This document shows positions 43,555-51,373 of a DNA stretch of 52,402 nt, piece by piece. The translations under genes were made by a program, and so were the position numbers. Under the pieces are notes generated by a model. That model saw only the letters and a program-made list of their open reading frames with translations, had not been told where the DNA came from and did no database searches. The DNA comes from Sulfurimonas sp. (GTDB lineage: Bacteria > Campylobacterota > Campylobacteria > Campylobacterales > Sulfurimonadaceae). Every line of letters starts with the position of its first letter. Positions within the stretch are counted from its first letter, which is position 1. The stretch spans positions 1 through 52,402 of the forward strand of contig NZ_JACUTS010000006.1 of the NCBI RefSeq assembly GCF_014859695.1, written 5' to 3'.

Positions 43555-44682
43555 TCAATATAAAGCTGAAGGAGTGATAACTATCTCTGTTATCTCTGAA
43601 CTTGCACCCAGTCTCATTGGCGGTCCCCAAAAACCCGTTCCTTTATTTACATATATCTGCAGGTTTTCATTGTGCCTGTGCAGACCGCTTACATAAGGCT
43701 GCTGCAGTTGGACTAAAAACTTAAAAGGGTAGAGCTGCCCGCCGTGAGTATGCCCGCTTAACATCAAATCAACCCCGCCTGTAACTTCATAAATAAATCT
43801 CGGTTGATGCGCCAAAAGTAGAGTAGGGGCATCTTTGGTGTTTTTAAGAGCCTTGTGCAAATCCGGCATATATGTTTTTGTTCTATACCCCATTACATCA
43901 TAAACACCTGCAAGGTTAAAACCTTCTCCCTCCTCTCCTGTATAGACATTTTCATTTTCTAGAACTCTAATACCCAGAGATTTTACAGCGTTTATGATTT
44001 TTTCTACGTTATGAAAATATTCATGATTTCCAACGATATAGTATGTTCCAAATTTTGAATTTAATTTTGCAAGTTCCATTAGCGTCTCTTTTGCAGCTGA
44101 GACATCTACGTCAATTAAATCGCCTGTTACTACTACAATGTCTGGATTTAGAGCGTTTGCTTTTTGCACAATCTCCTCTATGAAACTTTTATCTATAAGT
44201 CCACCAATATGTATATCGCTAAGTTGGATAATCTTGTATGGTTTTTTTAGGTTCTTTATCTCTATGGTAACCTTTTGAACCTCTACAAATTTTGCATTGT
44301 AGATAGATTTTAACGTCAAAGTCGCTGCGGCAGCCATAGATGTAACGTCAAGCGATTTTTTTAAAAAATTTCTTCTTTGTTGTGAGATTGGAGCAAAGGA
44401 GAGTAAAAGCCTTGAAATATCGTAAACAACAGCGCTCCAAAAAAGCAAAAAGAGTACGCCGATAGGAACGGAGAAGAGAAAATAGAGCCAGCTCGGAGTA
44501 TTTACATAGTATCTGGCAAGCATATAACATAAAATGCCGATAAGATTAATGATAAGAAATATACGAAGATAGCGTTTGATTTTTTGGCTTATATCAAGTT
44601 TTGCTACAAGTCTTTTACTTATGTACATGTTAAGCAGGATGAAGACACCGATAAAAGCAGTAAAAAAGAGGATATAGTTCAT
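43555..44682 (-). CDS. Membrane-anchored metallophosphoesterase (YkuE-like)
   Basis: A 375-aa protein. The N-terminal third holds about four hydrophobic segments (starting MNYILFFTAFIGVFILL). The C-terminal calcineurin-like domain has every metal-site motif: LSDIHIGG, VVTGDLID, VGNHEYF, LLAHQPRF and LSGHTHGGQLYPF. The domain resembles YkuE/UDP-2,3-diacylglucosamine-type phosphoesterases; the substrate is uncertain. I start at ATG 44682 because the longer frame (to 44757) would run into the divergent methyltransferase gene, although neither start has a clear ribosome binding site. Confidence 0.85.
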   Translation of the reverse strand: MNYILFFTAFIGVFILLNMYISKRLVAKLDISQKIKRYLRIFLIINLIGILCYMLARYYVNTPSWLYFLFSVPIGVLFLLFWSAVVYDISRLLLSFAPISQQRRNFLKKSLDVTSMAAAATLTLKSIYNAKFVEVQKVTIEIKNLKKPYKIIQLSDIHIGGLIDKSFIEEIVQKANALNPDIVVVTGDLIDVDVSAAKETLMELAKLNSKFGTYYIVGNHEYFHNVEKIINAVKSLGIRVLENENVYTGEEGEGFNLAGVYDVMGYRTKTYMPDLHKALKNTKDAPTLLLAHQPRFIYEVTGGVDLMLSGHTHGGQLYPFKFLVQLQQPYVSGLHRHNENLQIYVNKGTGFWGPPMRLGASSEITEIVITPSALY

Positions 44683-44725
44683 GCCAAAAGTATATCTAAA
44701 TTGAAAAAATGTTATTATTGTTTTT

Positions 44726-45376
44726 ATGAAAAAATGTAAAATATGCGGTAGCGTCACAACTCAAATAATCAAGACAAAAAATCAAAAAAAATACCATAAA
44801 TGTCCGACATGTAGCTATATTTTTCTTGATGAGATTTTTTATGTTGATGAAGTGCGTGAAAAACAACATTATGATAAACATGACAACAATCTTGAGTCTC
44901 TCGGCTATGTTAAGATGTTTGAAGATCTCATAGAAGAGTTTGTCATGCCATATAAAAAAGAGATAAAAAGCGCCTTTGACTTTGGATGCGGAGAGGGTAA
45001 GGTTTTGCCTATTTTATTGCAAAGAGAAGGTATAGTTTGTGACGGCTATGACCTATTTTACTTTCCAAAAAAGGTTTATAAAGATAAAAAATATAACCTC
45101 GTTGTTTCTACGGAGGTGTTTGAACATTTGCAAAATCCACTTGAAGTTTTACAAGAGCTACTCTTGCATGTAGAAAAAAACGGTTATCTTTTGCTTATGA
45201 CCGCCTTTCGTCCAGCTGATGACGAAGAGTTTTTAGAGTGGTGGTATATTCGTGACATAACGCATATCGGGTTTTTCAATCTGCAGACATTTGAGTATCT
45301 CGCAGCCAAGCTCGGTCTTGTTATAATTAAACATAACTTTAAAAATAAAGTTCTTTTTCAAAAGAGAGAAGTTTAA
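44726..45376 (+). CDS. Methyltransferase with N-terminal zinc ribbon
   Basis: A 216-aa protein. The N terminus has paired CxxC motifs, CKIC (4-7) and CPTC (26-29), which should bind one zinc. A type 11 methyltransferase follows: FDFGCGEGKVLPIL (84-97), VVSTEVFEHLQNPLEVL and LLLMTAFRP. The layout resembles enzymes that modify sugars or thiopeptide-like substrates, but no substrate can be named. The ATG has no evident Shine-Dalgarno sequence. It is divergent from the phosphoesterase across 43 bp. Confidence 0.75.
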   Translation: MKKCKICGSVTTQIIKTKNQKKYHKCPTCSYIFLDEIFYVDEVREKQHYDKHDNNLESLGYVKMFEDLIEEFVMPYKKEIKSAFDFGCGEGKVLPILLQREGIVCDGYDLFYFPKKVYKDKKYNLVVSTEVFEHLQNPLEVLQELLLHVEKNGYLLLMTAFRPADDEEFLEWWYIRDITHIGFFNLQTFEYLAAKLGLVIIKHNFKNKVLFQKREV

Positions 45377-45423
45377 AAAGAAATAGAGGATATACTCCCT
45401 CAAAATAATGTCAAGGATTAAAA

Positions 45424-46056
45424 ATGAAAAACACGATTATCTCAGCACTTATGGTTCTTATTTTAGTATCAGGTGCAAATGCAAGCCAAAAAAGCGGATG
45501 TGAGTTGGCTCAAGTGGGTGCTGTTGAGGTTAGTTGGACAGGCTATAAAACAGAGAAAAAGGTAGGTGTAGGCGGAGTTTTTGACAGTGTAACTTACACT
45601 CCTGTTGCAAAAAGCGGAGAGAATTTTCGCTCAATCTTAGTAGGTTCATCTGTTGTAATTGATACTTCGAGCGTAAACTCAAAGAATGAGGGGCGTGACG
45701 AGAAACTTGCTAAATTTTTCTTTAGCATGATGAGTGATAAAAACATCAAAGCAAAAATCGTAGACATCAAAGCTGATAAGAGAGTAAAAAATGCTCCAAG
45801 AACAGGCGTTGTTGATGTAGAGATTGAGATGAACGGAGTTAAAAAAGTTGTTCCTATGAAATACAGCTTTAGTGATAGTATTTTTGAAGCAAAAGGGAGT
45901 ATTGATATTTTAGACTTTAGCGCAGGCGATGCTCTCTCATCAATAAACAAAGCATGTTTTGACCTTCATGAGGGAAAAACATGGAGCGAAGCAGGGATAG
46001 CATTTAAAACTAAGATAGAAGCTATTCTTTGTAATGTAGAACCGTTAAAAGAGTAG
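45424..46056 (+). CDS. YceI-family periplasmic protein
   Basis: A 210-aa exported protein with a signal peptide (about 1-20, ending GANAS) and a YceI-like lipocalin-type beta-barrel. Visible elements are VEVSWTGYKTEKKVGVGGVFDSV, DTSSVNSKNEGRDEKLAKFFF (the usual D-x-R-D-x-K/H-L segment) and DILDFSAGDALSSIN. Family members bind isoprenoids such as octaprenyl derivatives; ligand not established here. Three cysteines remain in the mature part. AAGGA precedes the ATG. It converges on pdxA, with repeat copy B in between. Confidence 0.83.
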   Translation: MKNTIISALMVLILVSGANASQKSGCELAQVGAVEVSWTGYKTEKKVGVGGVFDSVTYTPVAKSGENFRSILVGSSVVIDTSSVNSKNEGRDEKLAKFFFSMMSDKNIKAKIVDIKADKRVKNAPRTGVVDVEIEMNGVKKVVPMKYSFSDSIFEAKGSIDILDFSAGDALSSINKACFDLHEGKTWSEAGIAFKTKIEAILCNVEPLKE

Positions 46057-46114
46057 TATAGAACATAAAAAAAACATAAAGTGTCAGTTTTTCTCCCATA
46101 TCCGAAAGATAGGG

Positions 46115-46189
46115 GTAGCTTTAGGGGGTTGTAGGGACATTTGTCCCTGCCGCTAAAACGGACGAGTTCGTTTTTGTGCGTAACATCAG
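46115..46189 (+). repeat. Two-hairpin intergenic repeat, copy B
   Basis: 75 bp matching the complement of 22426-22499. Hairpin 1 is AGGGACA/TGTCCCT; hairpin 2 is AAAACGGA/TTCGTTTT around a CGAG loop (CACG in copy A). It ends TAACATCAG, identical in both copies. From 46121 on it lies inside the pdxA reading frame and encodes the last 22 residues and stop codon of PdxA. Loop bases differ while stems hold, which suggests that the RNA or DNA structure matters. Confidence 0.8.
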
Positions 46190-47092
46190 TATACTGCTCT
46201 TAATTGCATTTATATAGCTAAGAGTGTTTGCTTTGCCCATGTAGGCAATGTCAAACGCAGTTCCGTGATCTACCGATGTTCTGATTATTGGTAGGTTAAG
46301 TGAGACATTTATACTCTCATCAAAGTAGAGCGCTTTTAGAGGTGCCAGCCCTTGGTCGTGATACATTGCCACAAAGTATCTATACTTCTCTCTGGCATGC
46401 GGCGCAAAAGCGGTGTCAGGCACTAAGGGACCCACAAACTGCTCAAAACCTATCTTTTTGTTTGCACTCTTGATAGCCTTTGTAATTTTTAGCTCTTCAT
46501 CTCCCAACACTCCGTTATCACCCGCATGAGGATTAAGACCAAGAACTGCCACGCTCTCATTTGGTATTGAGTTATGAAGAGTTAAAAAGAACTCTTTTAG
46601 CTTTTTATACTGCACTGCAAAAGCCACATCTTTTAGCGGAATATGTTCGGTAAATAGAGCAACAAACATCTTCTCGCACCCAAGCATCATAATGGCATCT
46701 CTTTTGAAATAGTCGCGAAGCACATCCGTATGCCCTTTGTAGTGCAGACCAGCTAACATCCACGCCTCTTTGTGAATTGGCATCGTTACAACAGCATCAG
46801 CCTCTTTTGCTTCGCAAAGTTTGATGGCGCTCAAAAATGAGTCGTAGGAGTATCTTCCCGCATGTTTGTCAACGCACCCCTCTTTTATATTGAAGCTTCC
46901 ATCAACCTCATGCAAGAGAAAATCGGAGGGAATATAAACATCCAAAAGCTCGCAAGCCTGATTTAACATGTAGGAGTTTATGCAATAGATGGGAGCGCAG
47001 AGTGCGGAGACCTCTTTGTGGGCTTTAAGGGCTATTTCAATGCCGACACCGTTTAAGTCGCCGACACTTATTGCAATGCGCTTTTTGCTCAT
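46121..47092 (-). CDS. pdxA: 4-hydroxythreonine-4-phosphate dehydrogenase
   Basis: Works with PdxJ in pyridoxal-phosphate synthesis by the DXP-dependent route. The 323-aa protein has VTMPIHKEA, GHTDVLRDYF, GLNPHAGDNG, MYHDQGLAPLK and RTSVDHGTAFDIAYMG, all metal- or substrate-site motifs. The family core ends near residue 301 (SYINAIKSSI). The last 22 residues (302-323, containing NSSVLAAGTNVP) are encoded by the intergenic repeat and are probably an acquired tail. The ATG overlaps the pdxJ stop by 4 bp. Confidence 0.94.
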   Translation of the reverse strand: MSKKRIAISVGDLNGVGIEIALKAHKEVSALCAPIYCINSYMLNQACELLDVYIPSDFLLHEVDGSFNIKEGCVDKHAGRYSYDSFLSAIKLCEAKEADAVVTMPIHKEAWMLAGLHYKGHTDVLRDYFKRDAIMMLGCEKMFVALFTEHIPLKDVAFAVQYKKLKEFFLTLHNSIPNESVAVLGLNPHAGDNGVLGDEELKITKAIKSANKKIGFEQFVGPLVPDTAFAPHAREKYRYFVAMYHDQGLAPLKALYFDESINVSLNLPIIRTSVDHGTAFDIAYMGKANTLSYINAIKSSILMLRTKTNSSVLAAGTNVPTTP

Positions 47093-47871
47093 CTTGAAGT
47101 GAGTCTCTTCATCTCTTTTATAGCTTCAGCCAAGCCGCTAAAGACGCTTCTTGCAACAATGCTCTGACCGATGTTTAACTCCGTTATTTCCGCAATCTTC
47201 ATCATCTCATGAACATTATGGTAGTTTAGTCCATGTCCTGCGGCAACTTCCAGCCCTATCTTTTTGGCATGTTTCGCGACTGCGGTAATCTCAGCGATAG
47301 ATTTTTCAAGCCTAATTGCGAGCTCGTTTCTAGGAAGTTCAAGCTCTTTTAGTGAGTGGTTTGAGTGAGAGAGTGACGAGTTGAGCATCGCAAATAGATT
47401 TGCAAAACTCCCCGTGTGAAGCTCAACCATCTCCGCTCCAAGCTTTTTTGACATTTCAACCGCTTCAATGGTTGGGTCGATAAAGAGCGAAACCGGGATA
47501 AGGTAGTCGTGAAGAAGCTCTATCACATAAGCAATCTCATCTTCATAGCCAAAGACGTCAAGCCCGCCTTCCGTTGTGACTTCTTCTCTTTTTTCAGGAA
47601 CCAAAGTTGCGCGGTGGGGTTTTAAATCTGTTACGATATTTAAGATATCTCTGTTGATGGAGCACTCTAAGTTCACGGGAAGGGCAGAGTGCTTCATAAT
47701 ATTGTAGGCATCGACGTCTTGAATATGACGTCTGTCTTCTCTTAGGTGGATAGTAATCTGATCTGCGCCATTTTGACATGCAGCATAAAGAGCATTCAAA
47801 ATGTCAGGGTCATTTACACGTCTAGCCTCTCTCAAAACCGCTACATGATCGATGTTTACGCCAAGCTTCAT
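47089..47871 (-). CDS. pdxJ: Pyridoxine 5'-phosphate synthase
   Basis: Condenses 3-amino-2-oxopropyl phosphate with deoxyxylulose-5-phosphate to form pyridoxine phosphate. The 260-aa TIM barrel begins MKLGVNIDHVAVLREARR, then QITIHLREDRRHI, LECS, TLVPEKREEVTTEGG and AAGHGLNYHNV, all PdxJ signatures. I start at ATG 47871; a TTG three codons earlier is in frame but gives a non-family N terminus. It lies 17 bp after a newly noticed lipoprotein ORF and overlaps pdxA, in the operon order DUF255, lipoprotein, pdxJ, pdxA. Confidence 0.95.
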   Translation of the reverse strand: MKLGVNIDHVAVLREARRVNDPDILNALYAACQNGADQITIHLREDRRHIQDVDAYNIMKHSALPVNLECSINRDILNIVTDLKPHRATLVPEKREEVTTEGGLDVFGYEDEIAYVIELLHDYLIPVSLFIDPTIEAVEMSKKLGAEMVELHTGSFANLFAMLNSSLSHSNHSLKELELPRNELAIRLEKSIAEITAVAKHAKKIGLEVAAGHGLNYHNVHEMMKIAEITELNIGQSIVARSVFSGLAEAIKEMKRLTSR

Positions 47872-47888
47872 GCTATTCAAATCTTTTT

Positions 47889-47990
47889 CTACTTTCTGTG
47901 AAGAGGGTGTTGATAATCATTTCTCTCACAAGCGGTAAAAACACTCATAGTTCCAAGCGCCAAGATTGCCACTATAATAATATTTTTCAT
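47889..47990 (-). CDS. Small lipoprotein, 33 aa
   Basis: A short frame that length cut-offs miss. ATG at 47990 is preceded by AAGGA at a 7-base spacing. The peptide is MKNIIIVAILALGTMSVFTA followed by Cys21 and CERNDYQHPLHRK, ending in TAG. Basic start, hydrophobic core and FTAC make a lipoprotein signal, leaving a 13-residue mature lipopeptide. It sits 9 bp after the DUF255 gene and 17 bp before pdxJ, so it is in the operon. Size and type recall entericidin-like lipoproteins, but I see no sequence match. Function unknown. Confidence 0.6.
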   Translation of the reverse strand: MKNIIIVAILALGTMSVFTACERNDYQHPLHRK

Positions 47991-47999
47991 CACAAATCC

Positions 48000-49934
48000 T
48001 TAAAAACTTTTTTTTATTATATCATTGATTTTGTTAATGTCGTCCGTATTTGCAAAGCAGCTTTTGTTGCCGCAAACCATAAAGTTTTCATCCTCAGAAG
48101 CCTTTTTTTGGATAAACGGATACTCTAAGAAAGCTAGCTCAAGCGTATTGGCTTCAAGCTTTTTTTGGTTTGATTTTATAACCCTCTCACCCTTTAGATA
48201 CCTTAGTATCTGGCGCAACATATAGGGATAAATAACTGGTCGTCTTCCTAATTCATAGGAGTTGTACTCCATCGTTTTAAACGCAAAGTGGCTGTATTTA
48301 TCATCTTCTAGAAGTGTACTGAGCGAGAGCAGAACATCTACCATGATAGAGACCGGACTTGTGTATGTGTTGTCCGAGATTTCAGCTTTTGTCTCAAGCT
48401 CTCCTATGCTGAATCTCCATGTTCCTTTGTCGTAAAATCTCTCTAACGCCATATTTGCGAAGTGCTGTGCACGGATAAGATATAACTCATTTTGCGTAGA
48501 GTTAAATGCTTCGATAAGTGCTTGAGCTAAAAATGCGTAATCCTCTAGAAATGCCTCCACTTTTGGAGTTTTATGAATAAGCGTAGTGTGATATAGTTTG
48601 CCATCAATAAACATAGTCTTAAGAAGCGCATCGAGGCTTTTTATTGCACTTTGTTTATATGTGTTATCAATCTTGCCGAGGTTAAAGAGAGATTTTATCA
48701 TCATACTTGACCAAGAGGTTTGGATTTTTTTGTCAATAAATGGATACTCTCTGCCTGCTCTTAACCCACGGAGCAGAAATTTTATATTTTCAAAATTTTT
48801 GGGTACATCTTCGCCTTTTAATCTGACTATATTTTTTCCCTCAAAATTTCCATCTTCGCTGATACTGAGAAGGTCTAAAATCTCATCAATATCTGTGTAT
48901 CCGTTGTCTGAGAGCAGTTTATAAACTTCATCGTAGCCGTATATAAAGTATGTTCCCTCTTCGCCCTCACTGTCAGCATCGCTCGCACTGTAAAAGAGCG
49001 TGTCTTCGCTCATATGGTTGTGCCAAAAATCCGCAATCTCTTTTGCTACATGTAAGAAACTCTCGTCACTGTATGTGAGGTAGGCGTTTGTATATATTTC
49101 GCAGAGTAGGGCGTTGTCGTAGAGCATCTTTTCAAAATGCGGAACGAGCCATTTATCATCAACACTGTAGCGGCAAAATCCGCCGTCAACCAAATCATAT
49201 ATGCCCCCTTTTTTCATGTTTTGCAGCGTATTTAAAATCATCGCTTTTGCCGCTTTATCGCCGTAGAGTTTGTCTATAACCAGAAGTGTTCCAAGCGTGC
49301 TTACATGCGGAAATTTCGGAGCGACCGAGAAACCGCCGTAGAGTGTTTCATAGTTGTTTTTTACCTGAAGCATAAAGTTTTTAACAAAATCCTCTTTTAA
49401 AACGGTTGCCTCTTTTGGAAGCTCTTTGTGGTTTAAAAAACTCTCAATCTCATCGGCATTTTTAAGCAGCTGCTCATCTTTTGAAGAGACTTTTTCGGCT
49501 ATAAGTTTGGTTAATTCAATAAACCCCATCCCCTCAACGCTCCCCTCACGAGACTGCGGTGCTATGTAAGTCCCCGCAAAAAAGGGCTTATTCTCAGGCG
49601 TGCAGAATATAGAGGTCGGCCAGCCGCCGCTTCTGCGGTTTAGTAGCATGTAGACCTCTTGATAGTGTTTGTCGATGTCAGGACGCTCTTCGCGGTCAAC
49701 CTTTATGCAGATAAAACTCTCATTTAAGATATCAGCGCACTCTTGATTTTCAAATACCTTCTCCTCCATAACATGACACCAGTGGCATGAGCTGTAACCG
49801 ATGGAGATAAAGATGGCTTTGTTCTCTTTTTTTGCCTTCTCAAAGGCTTCGTCGCACCACGGATACCAATCTACAGGGTTGTCACAATGTTGTTGTAGGT
49901 ATGGAGAATCTTCTAGTTTTAATCTATTTGACAT
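48000..49934 (-). CDS. Thioredoxin-domain DUF255 protein (YyaL/SSP411 type)
   Basis: A 644-aa two-part protein. The N-terminal thioredoxin-like DUF255 domain (1-170) has the family motif [10 protein letters not shown] (Cys50, Cys53) and [25 protein letters not shown]. The rest is a six-hairpin glycosidase-like helical barrel ([44 protein letters not shown]). Eukaryotic homologues are spermatogenesis-associated protein 20. The activity is not established in the family to my knowledge. It appears to head the minus-strand operon that contains the small lipoprotein, pdxJ and pdxA. Confidence 0.9.
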   Translation of the reverse strand: MSNRLKLEDSPYLQQHCDNPVDWYPWCDEAFEKAKKENKAIFISIGYSSCHWCHVMEEKVFENQECADILNESFICIKVDREERPDIDKHYQEVYMLLNRRSGGWPTSIFCTPENKPFFAGTYIAPQSREGSVEGMGFIELTKLIAEKVSSKDEQLLKNADEIESFLNHKELPKEATVLKEDFVKNFMLQVKNNYETLYGGFSVAPKFPHVSTLGTLLVIDKLYGDKAAKAMILNTLQNMKKGGIYDLVDGGFCRYSVDDKWLVPHFEKMLYDNALLCEIYTNAYLTYSDESFLHVAKEIADFWHNHMSEDTLFYSASDADSEGEEGTYFIYGYDEVYKLLSDNGYTDIDEILDLLSISEDGNFEGKNIVRLKGEDVPKNFENIKFLLRGLRAGREYPFIDKKIQTSWSSMMIKSLFNLGKIDNTYKQSAIKSLDALLKTMFIDGKLYHTTLIHKTPKVEAFLEDYAFLAQALIEAFNSTQNELYLIRAQHFANMALERFYDKGTWRFSIGELETKAEISDNTYTSPVSIMVDVLLSLSTLLEDDKYSHFAFKTMEYNSYELGRRPVIYPYMLRQILRYLKGERVIKSNQKKLEANTLELAFLEYPFIQKKASEDENFMVCGNKSCFANTDDINKINDIIKKSF

Positions 49935-50013
49935 GTTCGGTTCTTTATAAATAATTTTTTGTAGAGTAGAGAAATGTTACTAATTTTGCGCTTAAAAAAA
50001 ATCTTCATACCGC

Positions 50014-51213
50014 TTAGACACACTCCCCTTTAAAATACTTTTTAAGCAAAAATGGGGGCACAACGGTTGTGATGATGATTACAAAAATAAGCATCGCGTA
50101 GATCTCATTTGGCAAAATAGCGTTGACTCTGCCCATCTCTGCAAATATAAGACCCACCTCTCCTCGTGGAACCATAGAGATTCCTATGAGCGCATTGTTT
50201 TTGGCACACTTTTGTATGATAAAAAAAGCACCTATAAACTTGCTAAAGAAGGCTATAAAGATAAATGAGAGCCCCATTATCCAAAAAGAGGAGGAGGAAA
50301 AGTCGATGATACTAAGATCGACGGAGAGACCGACCATAACAAAAAAGATGGGCGTAAATATCTGGATGATAGGCGTCATGTTTGATTTTACCTCTTTAAG
50401 CAGCGGCTCATTTGAGCTTAAAAATGCCCCAAAAGGGAGAAAAAACCTTCTAGATAGAGCAATTCCCGCTGCAAAAGAGCCTAGAATTGCAGGTGCACCG
50501 ACCAGATGAGAGAGGTATGAAAAAAGAAGAATAAGAGAGATGATGATTGTCGGTATATATCCCGGAACCAAATGACCGGCGTGAAACTTATGAATTGCAT
50601 ACGATATGATTTTTGCAAAAGCGGGTGCTAGGAGTAAAAACGTAACAACCATTCCCGCAACTGAGAGAGTATGCTCAAAATTTGTCTCATGGGAGACAGA
50701 GAAATCATAGATAAAAACAAGAAGAATAATCCCTATGACGTCATCAATAACTGCCGCACCTATCACGATTTGGGCAATGTTTGTGTTTTCCATGTGGATA
50801 TCTTTGAGGACTCTTAGCGTGATGCCTATGCTAGTGGCAGTAAGCGTTCCTCCTATAAAAAGAGAGACGTCAAAAGCGAGTTCAAAGAGGTAGTATGCCG
50901 TGAACAATCCAAAACTAAAAGGCAAAATAACACCAAGGATTGCGACTACGAGAGATTTCGCTCCTGCACTTTTGAGGCGCGTAAAATCTGTCTCCAAACC
51001 AACCTCAAAAAGAAGTAAAATAATACCGATTTCTGCCAATATTTTTAGGACTTCATTTGGCTCTACAATGCCCAAAACAGAGGAGCCAAGAAGTATTCCG
51101 GCAAAAAGTTCGCCAAGAACTGAAGGCACCCCAGCTCTTGCAAAAAGTTCGCCCAATATCCTCGCTGCTATCAGTATAAGAAAGAGTGTTAAAAAAAAGT
51201 TATGCACGTCCAT
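50014..51213 (-). CDS. CPA2-family cation/proton antiporter (Kef/NapA-like)
   Basis: A 399-aa integral membrane protein with about 12 hydrophobic segments and no C-terminal NAD-binding (RCK) domain. ILLLFEVGLETDF (65-77) is the conserved TM3 motif of the family. AAVIDDVIGIILL holds the tandem Asp157/Asp158 expected of electrogenic CPA2 exchangers. GSFAAGIALSR and MVPRGEVGLIFAEMG follow. It likely exchanges Na+ or K+ for H+ at the inner membrane; which ion is not readable here. It stands alone, with the sensor gene divergent from it. Confidence 0.88.
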   Translation of the reverse strand: MDVHNFFLTLFLILIAARILGELFARAGVPSVLGELFAGILLGSSVLGIVEPNEVLKILAEIGIILLLFEVGLETDFTRLKSAGAKSLVVAILGVILPFSFGLFTAYYLFELAFDVSLFIGGTLTATSIGITLRVLKDIHMENTNIAQIVIGAAVIDDVIGIILLVFIYDFSVSHETNFEHTLSVAGMVVTFLLLAPAFAKIISYAIHKFHAGHLVPGYIPTIIISLILLFSYLSHLVGAPAILGSFAAGIALSRRFFLPFGAFLSSNEPLLKEVKSNMTPIIQIFTPIFFVMVGLSVDLSIIDFSSSSFWIMGLSFIFIAFFSKFIGAFFIIQKCAKNNALIGISMVPRGEVGLIFAEMGRVNAILPNEIYAMLIFVIIITTVVPPFLLKKYFKGECV

Positions 51214-51332
51214 GCCAAATTGTACTATATTTATCGGTAAGAGTTTTAATATATAGCTGTTTTTTTATATTTTTTAAACTGTTAAAAGCTTATTGGAACT
51301 TATAATTTAAGCAAGTTGTTATATTTTAGTAT

Positions 51333-51338
51333 TATAAT
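51333..51338 (+). promoter_or_regulatory. -10 box for the Cache-domain sensor gene
   Basis: TATAAT in GTATTATAATAAAT, 35 bases before the ATG at 51374. A second TATAAT lies at 51301-51306. The 160-bp divergent gap is very AT-rich and otherwise featureless. Confidence 0.4.
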
Positions 51339-51373
51339 AAATAAATATATAAAATTAACCCCAAGCAGTGAGA

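Noticed and set aside
46080-46114. CCCATATC/GATAGGGG stem just after the YceI gene as a separate terminator
   Set aside because: It needs a bulge, has no T tract and directly adjoins repeat copy B, which is the stronger structure there.
50123-50509. Plus-strand open frame of 128 codons (and another at 50900-51256) antisense to the antiporter gene
   Set aside because: Low-complexity Ser/Pro/Lys-rich translation, no ribosome binding site, and the opposite strand encodes a clear membrane transporter. Typical shadow frames.
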